6,817 nt of DNA from Pseudomonadota bacterium (GTDB lineage: Bacteria > Pseudomonadota > Gammaproteobacteria > Burkholderiales > Thiobacillaceae): positions 1-6,817 of the forward strand of contig JAUPLV010000116.1 of NCBI GenBank assembly GCA_030836725.1, written 5' to 3'. How positions within the stretch are numbered: position 1 is the first letter of the stretch; each line of letters opens with the position of its first letter. The position numbers and the translations under genes are program-made. This document shows positions 6,241 to 6,817 of this stretch, in pieces. Under the pieces are notes generated by a model that had not been told where the DNA came from, did not search any database, and saw nothing but the letters and a program-made list of their open reading frames with translations.

Positions 6241-6817
6241 TTACGCATCAATAGTAGCGGATTTGAGCATGGCGCTCACGGCCTTGTTGAAATGCCGGAC
6301 ATCGAGCGGCTTGGTGAGGTAGTCGGAAAATCCCGCCGCCCTGCCACGCTCGATATCGCGCTGCATGGCATTGGCGGTGATGGCGATGACCGGGATATTC
6401 TTGAGCAGTGGGTCGGCCTTGAACACTTCCAGCACCTGGTAGCCGTCCATGCCCGGCATGTTGATGTCGAGCAGAATCAGTTCGGGGCTGCGTGAACGCG
6501 CCAGTTCGATTCCCAGTTCCGGGGTGTGGGCGGTGAGCAGGTGGACGTGCTTGCGGTGGCCGAGAATGTTCGCCACCAGCCTGATGTTGGACGGATTGTC
6601 CTCGATATAGAGCACGATGTGTTTCGCGTCATCGGGACGTGTCGCCGCTGCGGTGCGATCGGCGAGTGCGTGCTCGATGCCGTGATCGCGATCGGGCATG
6701 GATTCGAGCGGCAATTCGATCCAGAAGCGGCTGCCCACGCCCAGTTCGCTCCGTACGCCCACCGACCCGCCCATCAACTCGGCCAGGCGGCGGGTGATGG
6801 TCAGGCCGATGCCGCTG
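6241..6817 (-). CDS. Hybrid histidine kinase, C-terminal part (end of HATPase_c + REC), 5' end outside window
   Basis: 191 residues are visible; the frame is open to the window edge, so no start is assigned, and the TTG at 6777 lies inside the ATPase domain. The first residues, SGIGLTITRRLAELMGG, are the G2 box region of a HATPase_c domain, followed by its closing strand GVGSRFWIELP. A linker of about 30 residues leads to a receiver domain (visible residues about 67-186) with E72-D73, phospho-acceptor D117 in LILLDINMPGMDG, T147 and K169-P170. This is the end of a second hybrid sensor kinase. Its REC is closely related to the one in the next gene, sharing ANAMQRDI and DYLTKP, which suggests tandem duplication. 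The TAA stop is followed after 20 bp by the six-PAS kinase, so the genes are likely co-transcribed, with the promoter beyond the window. Its sensor domains cannot be seen. Confidence 0.9.
   Translation of the reverse strand, partial: SGIGLTITRRLAELMGGSVGVRSELGVGSRFWIELPLESMPDRDHGIEHALADRTAAATRPDDAKHIVLYIEDNPSNIRLVANILGHRKHVHLLTAHTPELGIELARSRSPELILLDINMPGMDGYQVLEVFKADPLLKNIPVIAITANAMQRDIERGRAAGFSDYLTKPLDVRHFNKAVSAMLKSATIDA

Overview
The window comes from a GC-rich bacterium. The mix of a PEP-CTERM/IPTL-like C-terminal sorting tail, PAS-rich hybrid histidine kinases and an HD-GYP response regulator fits a pseudomonadote, most likely a beta- or gammaproteobacterium. That placement is inference from gene content only; no marker gene is present. 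No rRNA, intact tRNA, insertion sequence or CRISPR array was seen.

Layout: (1) Positions 1-1520, plus strand: the 3' part of a large exported repeat protein. It shows the end of an InlB B-type (Listeria-Bacteroides) repeat, three DUF11-like beta-sandwich domains and a C-terminal Pro / hydrophobic / Arg-cluster sorting signal. The gene begins before the window. (2) Positions 1521-1644: a short convergent intergenic gap with no convincing terminator; it holds a 14-nt tRNA D-arm-like word. (3) Positions 1645-6817, minus strand: a signalling operon, read from right to left. It starts with the end of a hybrid histidine kinase (5' end outside the window), then after 20 bp a second hybrid kinase with six PAS domains, then with a 4-bp ATGA overlap a REC-HD-GYP response regulator, which is a predicted cyclic-di-GMP phosphodiesterase.

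The six-PAS kinase is broken in this sequence. The reading frame changes directly after the HisKA domain, at a run of four G (coding strand, positions 3623-3626). One frame carries PAS x6 plus HisKA; the other carries HATPase_c plus REC. Removing two G from the run restores a 1169-residue kinase whose HisKA end matches the usual family spacing, and also turns the site into a perfect 16-bp palindrome. This points to a 2-base insertion, either a real mutation or a sequence error.

Working model (inference): the two kinases, which share closely related HATPase-REC ends, sense intracellular signals through PAS domains and pass phosphate to the HD-GYP regulator, lowering cyclic-di-GMP. Hybrid kinases usually need a histidine phosphotransfer (Hpt) protein between their own REC and the final regulator, and none is visible here. 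The domain families are all known; I do not see firm evidence for a wholly new system.
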